From positions 1 through 8,005 of the forward strand of contig JBNJGE010000163.1 in assembly GCA_051747505.1 (NCBI GenBank): a stretch of 8,005 nt of DNA, in the 5' to 3' direction. Each line of letters starts with the position of its first letter. Within the stretch, counting starts at the first letter, position 1. The translations under genes were made by a program, and so were the position numbers. Below the pieces are notes generated by a model that made no database searches, had not been told where the DNA came from, and saw only the letters and a program-made list of their open reading frames with translations. Positions 5,818 to 8,005 of this stretch are shown one piece after another. This DNA comes from Albimonas sp051747505. GTDB lineage: Bacteria > Pseudomonadota > Alphaproteobacteria > Rhodobacterales > Rhodobacteraceae.

Positions 5818-7644
5818 ATGGATCTTCGCAACATCGCCATCATCGCCCATGTCGACCACGGCAAGACGACGCTCGTGGACGCCCTGCTGCGCCAGTCGGG
5901 CGCATTTCGGGAGAACCAGGCGGTGGCCGAGCGGGCGCTCGACTCCAACGACCTTGAGCGCGAGCGCGGCATCACCATCCTCGCCAAGGCGACCTCGGTC
6001 GAATGGGGCGGGACGCGCATCAACATCGTGGATACCCCCGGCCACGCCGATTTCGGGGGCGAGGTGGAGCGCATCCTGTCCATGGTCGACGGCGCCGTTC
6101 TGCTGGTGGACGCGGCCGAGGGGCCGATGCCCCAGACGAAGTTCGTCACGCAGAAGGCCCTTGCCCTCGGCCTGCGCCCGATCGTGGTGCTCAACAAGGC
6201 CGACAAGCCCGCCGCCGACCCCGACCGGGCGCTGGACGAGGTCTTCGACCTCTTCGCCGCGCTGGACGCCGACGAGGACCAGCTGGACTTTCCCGTCCTC
6301 TACGCCTCCGGCCTCGCCGGCTGGGCGGACCGGGAGATGGACGGCCCGCGCGAGGATCTCACCGCCCTGTTCGAGATGATCCTGGAGCATGTTCCGGCTC
6401 CGAAGCAGTCCGGCCGCGGCGACGAGCCCTTCGCCATGCTCGCCACCACGCTGGAGGCCGACCCCTATCTGGGCCGGCTGCTGACGGGACGCGTCGAAGC
6501 CGGCGCCATCGCCCCGGGCGCCACGCTCAGGGCGCTCGGCCGCGACGGGGCGGAGGTCGAGCGCTTCCGCGTCTCCAAGCTGCTTGCCTTCCGCGGCCTC
6601 GGCCGCCAGCCGGTGGAGCGGGCCGAGGCCGGCGACATCGTCGCCATCGCGGGCCTGTCGAAGGCCACCGTCGCCGACACCCTCTGCGCGCCGGAGGTGA
6701 GCGAGCCCATCGCCGCCCAGCCCATCGACCCGCCGACCATCGCGGTGACCTTCTCCATCAACGACTCGCCGCTGGCCGGACGGGACGGCGACAAGGTCCA
6801 GTCCCGCGTCATCCGCGAGCGCCTGCTGCGCGAGGCGGAGGGCAACGTCGCCATCCGCATCTCCGAGACCGCCGACAAGGACGCCTTCGAGGTCGCCGGG
6901 CGCGGCGAGCTCCAGCTCGGCGTGCTGATCGAGAACATGCGCCGCGAGGGCTTCGAGCTCTCCGTCTCCCGGCCTCGCGTGATGATGCTGGAGGAGGGCG
7001 GCCGACGCCTCGAGCCCATCGAGGAGGTCACGGTGGACGTGGACGACGAGCATTCCGGCTCGGTGGTCGAGAAGCTCTCGGCCCGAAAGGCGGAGATGAC
7101 CGAGATGCGCCCCTCCGGCGGAGGCAAGACGCGCATCGTCTTCCTCGCCCCCTCCCGCGGGCTGATCGGCTACCACGCCGAGTTCCTGGCGGACACGCGC
7201 GGCACCGGCGTGCTCAACCGCGTCTTCCATTCCTGGGCGCCCTGGAAGGGCGCGATCCCCGGCCGCCGGCACGGCGTGCTGATCTCCATCGAGGATGGGG
7301 AGAGCGTGCCCTATGCGCTGTTCAACCTGGAGGAGAGAGGCCGGCTGATCATCGGGTCGGGCGAGCCCGTCTACCAGGGGATGATCATCGGTGAGAACGC
7401 CCGGCCCGGCGACCTCGAGGTCAACCCGCTCAAGGGCAAGAAGCTGACCAATGTCCGCGCCTCGGGCAAGGACGAGGCCGTCACGCTCACGACCCCCCGC
7501 CGCTTCGGCCTGGAGGAGGCCATCGCCTTCATCGAGGATGACGAGCTGGTCGAGGTCACCCCCCGCGCGATTCGCCTGCGCAAGCGCCATCTCGACCCGC
7601 ACGCCCGCAAGCGGGAGGCCCGCGCGGCCGCCGCCGTTTCCTGA
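5818..7644 (+). CDS. typA: ribosome-associated translational GTPase TypA/BipA
   Basis: Translational GTPase of the EF-G/LepA superfamily that binds the ribosome and supports 50S assembly and growth under stress or cold. The 608 residues match the usual length. GTPase domain: P-loop AHVDHGKTT (10-18), switch I RGIT (50-53), DTPGH (72-76), NKAD (126-129), and SGLAG (164-168) as G5. Domain II follows (about 203-292, DPYLGRLLTGRV), then the domain III/V-like regions (GRGELQLGVLIENMRREGFE 361-380; SRGLIGY 446-452). The family-specific C-terminal domain has ENARPGDLEVNPLKGKKLTN (526-545) and RASGKDEAV. The start MDLRNIAIIAHVDHGKTT is the family start; no good Shine-Dalgarno precedes it. A GTG at 5752 would add 22 residues with no family likeness. 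It has gaps on both sides and is probably its own transcription unit. No missing residues. Confidence 0.98.
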   Translation: MDLRNIAIIAHVDHGKTTLVDALLRQSGAFRENQAVAERALDSNDLERERGITILAKATSVEWGGTRINIVDTPGHADFGGEVERILSMVDGAVLLVDAAEGPMPQTKFVTQKALALGLRPIVVLNKADKPAADPDRALDEVFDLFAALDADEDQLDFPVLYASGLAGWADREMDGPREDLTALFEMILEHVPAPKQSGRGDEPFAMLATTLEADPYLGRLLTGRVEAGAIAPGATLRALGRDGAEVERFRVSKLLAFRGLGRQPVERAEAGDIVAIAGLSKATVADTLCAPEVSEPIAAQPIDPPTIAVTFSINDSPLAGRDGDKVQSRVIRERLLREAEGNVAIRISETADKDAFEVAGRGELQLGVLIENMRREGFELSVSRPRVMMLEEGGRRLEPIEEVTVDVDDEHSGSVVEKLSARKAEMTEMRPSGGGKTRIVFLAPSRGLIGYHAEFLADTRGTGVLNRVFHSWAPWKGAIPGRRHGVLISIEDGESVPYALFNLEERGRLIIGSGEPVYQGMIIGENARPGDLEVNPLKGKKLTNVRASGKDEAVTLTTPRRFGLEEAIAFIEDDELVEVTPRAIRLRKRHLDPHARKREARAAAAVS

Positions 7645-7679
7645 CAGGCGGCGCCACGCCCCCCTCAGCGGTATTTTCG

Positions 7680-7716
7680 CGCACAAGGCGAACAACCGCC
7701 GGTGTTTCATTGTGCG
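7680..7716. repeat. inverted repeat overlapping the candidate HTH-gene promoter
   Basis: CGCACAA (7680-7686) and TTGTGCG (7710-7716) are perfect reverse complements, 23 bases apart, with a nested GGCG/CGCC pair (7687-7690, 7697-7700). The right arm overlaps the proposed -35 hexamer. It could be an operator; as RNA it could be a bulged hairpin after typA (stop at 7644), preceded by ATTTT. Confidence 0.35.
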
Positions 7717-7739
7717 TCGCGCCGGCTTGTTGCTAGAAT
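7710..7739 (+). promoter_or_regulatory. candidate promoter of the HTH regulator gene
   Basis: TAGAAT (7734-7739) matches the -10 consensus at five of six positions. TTGTGC (7710-7715), 18 bases upstream, keeps the TTG core of the -35. Transcription would start near 7746, leaving a leader of about 130 bases. Confidence 0.45.
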
Positions 7740-7798
7740 GGTTCGTGTGCGTAGAACCGGGTCCGGGCGGCCGCGTAGCGTAATTCTGGCCGGCGCCA

Positions 7799-7817
7799 AG
7801 CGTGCGCAAGACACGCT
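7799..7817. repeat. small hairpin in the HTH-gene leader
   Basis: AGCGTG, 7-base loop CGCAAGA, CACGCT. A possible leader stem-loop; short enough to arise by chance. Confidence 0.25.
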
Positions 7818-7830
7818 GACGTTGTGCTCG

Positions 7831-7850
7831 GAACATCGAGTCGAGTGTTC
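7831..7850. repeat. operator-like inverted repeat GAACA-N10-TGTTC
   Basis: Perfect 5-bp arms separated by ten bases that contain TCGAG twice in tandem; a third TCGAG follows at 7849-7853. The arm-to-arm distance (15 bp centre to centre) does not fit the direct GTTC-N7-GTTC LexA box of Alphaproteobacteria. It lies 27 bases before the ATG of a DNA-binding protein, so it could serve in autoregulation. Confidence 0.3.
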
Positions 7851-7876
7851 GAGTACCAGTCAGGAGCAACAACAGA

Positions 7877-8005
7877 ATGAAACACGCTGTCGACGCGCAC
7901 GTTGGGAAACGTGTGCGCCATAGACGCTGGATGCTGGGCATGACCCAGCAGCAGCTCGGGGAGAAGGTGGGCATCAAGTTCCAGCAGATCCAGAAATATG
8001 AGACG
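7877..8005 (+). CDS. XRE-family helix-turn-helix transcriptional regulator, 3' part cut by window edge
   Basis: The first 43 codons of a gene that runs off the right edge. AGGAG at 7862-7866, ten bases before the ATG, marks the start. VDAHVGKRVRHRRWMLGMTQ (5-24) and QQLGEKVGIKFQQIQKYET (25-43) form helices 1-3 of a Cro/C1-type DNA-binding domain, with the recognition helix at KFQQIQKYE. From memory, the HVGKRVRHRR and GIKFQQIQKYE wording is typical of a chromosomal regulator class common in Rhodobacterales and Rhizobiales, rather than of phage repressors. Its targets cannot be told. A promoter candidate and inverted repeats lie in the 232-base leader, which makes autoregulation plausible. The domain call is secure; the function and full length are unknown. 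Confidence 0.92.
   Translation, partial: MKHAVDAHVGKRVRHRRWMLGMTQQQLGEKVGIKFQQIQKYET

Noticed and set aside
7767..7774. GCGGCCGC palindrome in the HTH-gene leader
   Set aside because: An eight-base all-GC palindrome is expected by chance in DNA of this composition.
5635..7977. 780-codon open frame antisense to typA
   Set aside because: It mirrors a fully conserved GTPase gene, is dominated by Gly/Ala/Asp/His/Arg, and matches no family. Long antisense frames are expected when third codon positions are nearly all G or C.
1..8005. CRISPR array, insertion sequence, phage or defence genes
   Set aside because: No regularly spaced repeats, transposase motifs, terminal inverted repeats or defence-type domains were found; every large gene is housekeeping or a stable chromosomal hypothetical.

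Overview
The window is about 8 kb of very GC-rich DNA carrying ordinary chromosomal housekeeping genes. It looks like an alphaproteobacterium, most likely Rhodobacterales or a close relative. That placement is my inference. It rests on an aa3-type cytochrome oxidase subunit I of the Paracoccus/Rhodobacter kind standing apart from ctaC/ctaE, on the HTH protein start at the right edge, and on the base composition. I see no mobile element, CRISPR array, phage gene, rRNA or toxin-antitoxin pair.

Left third, minus strand. lipB (octanoyltransferase, 2227-2880) is followed by a gene-free stretch of 350 bases. Then come ctaD (cytochrome c oxidase subunit I, 233-1876) and a DUF2244 membrane protein, cut by the left edge, whose ATG overlaps the ctaD stop codon (TGATG). 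The 350-base stretch holds a weak promoter candidate for ctaD and several inverted repeats.

Middle, plus strand. A tRNA-Leu gene (anticodon GAG, CCA encoded, 3035-3121) diverges from lipB and ends at a strong 11-bp-stem terminator. It is followed by a DUF2332-family protein (3262-4308) and a 422-residue protein with one N-terminal membrane anchor that I cannot name (4376-5644).

Right third, plus strand. The ribosome-associated GTPase gene typA/bipA (5818-7644) is complete with all GTPase motifs. After a 232-base spacer with a promoter candidate and inverted repeats, an XRE-family helix-turn-helix regulator begins at 7877 and runs off the right edge.

Together the genes serve respiration (ctaD, DUF2244), lipoylation of 2-oxoacid dehydrogenases and GcvH (lipB), and translation (tRNA-Leu, typA), with two poorly characterised proteins between. 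I find no convincing new biological system. The best leads are the unnamed membrane-anchored protein, the coupling of a DUF2244 gene to ctaD, the methyltransferase-like motif in the DUF2332 protein, and the inverted repeats ahead of ctaD and of the HTH gene.
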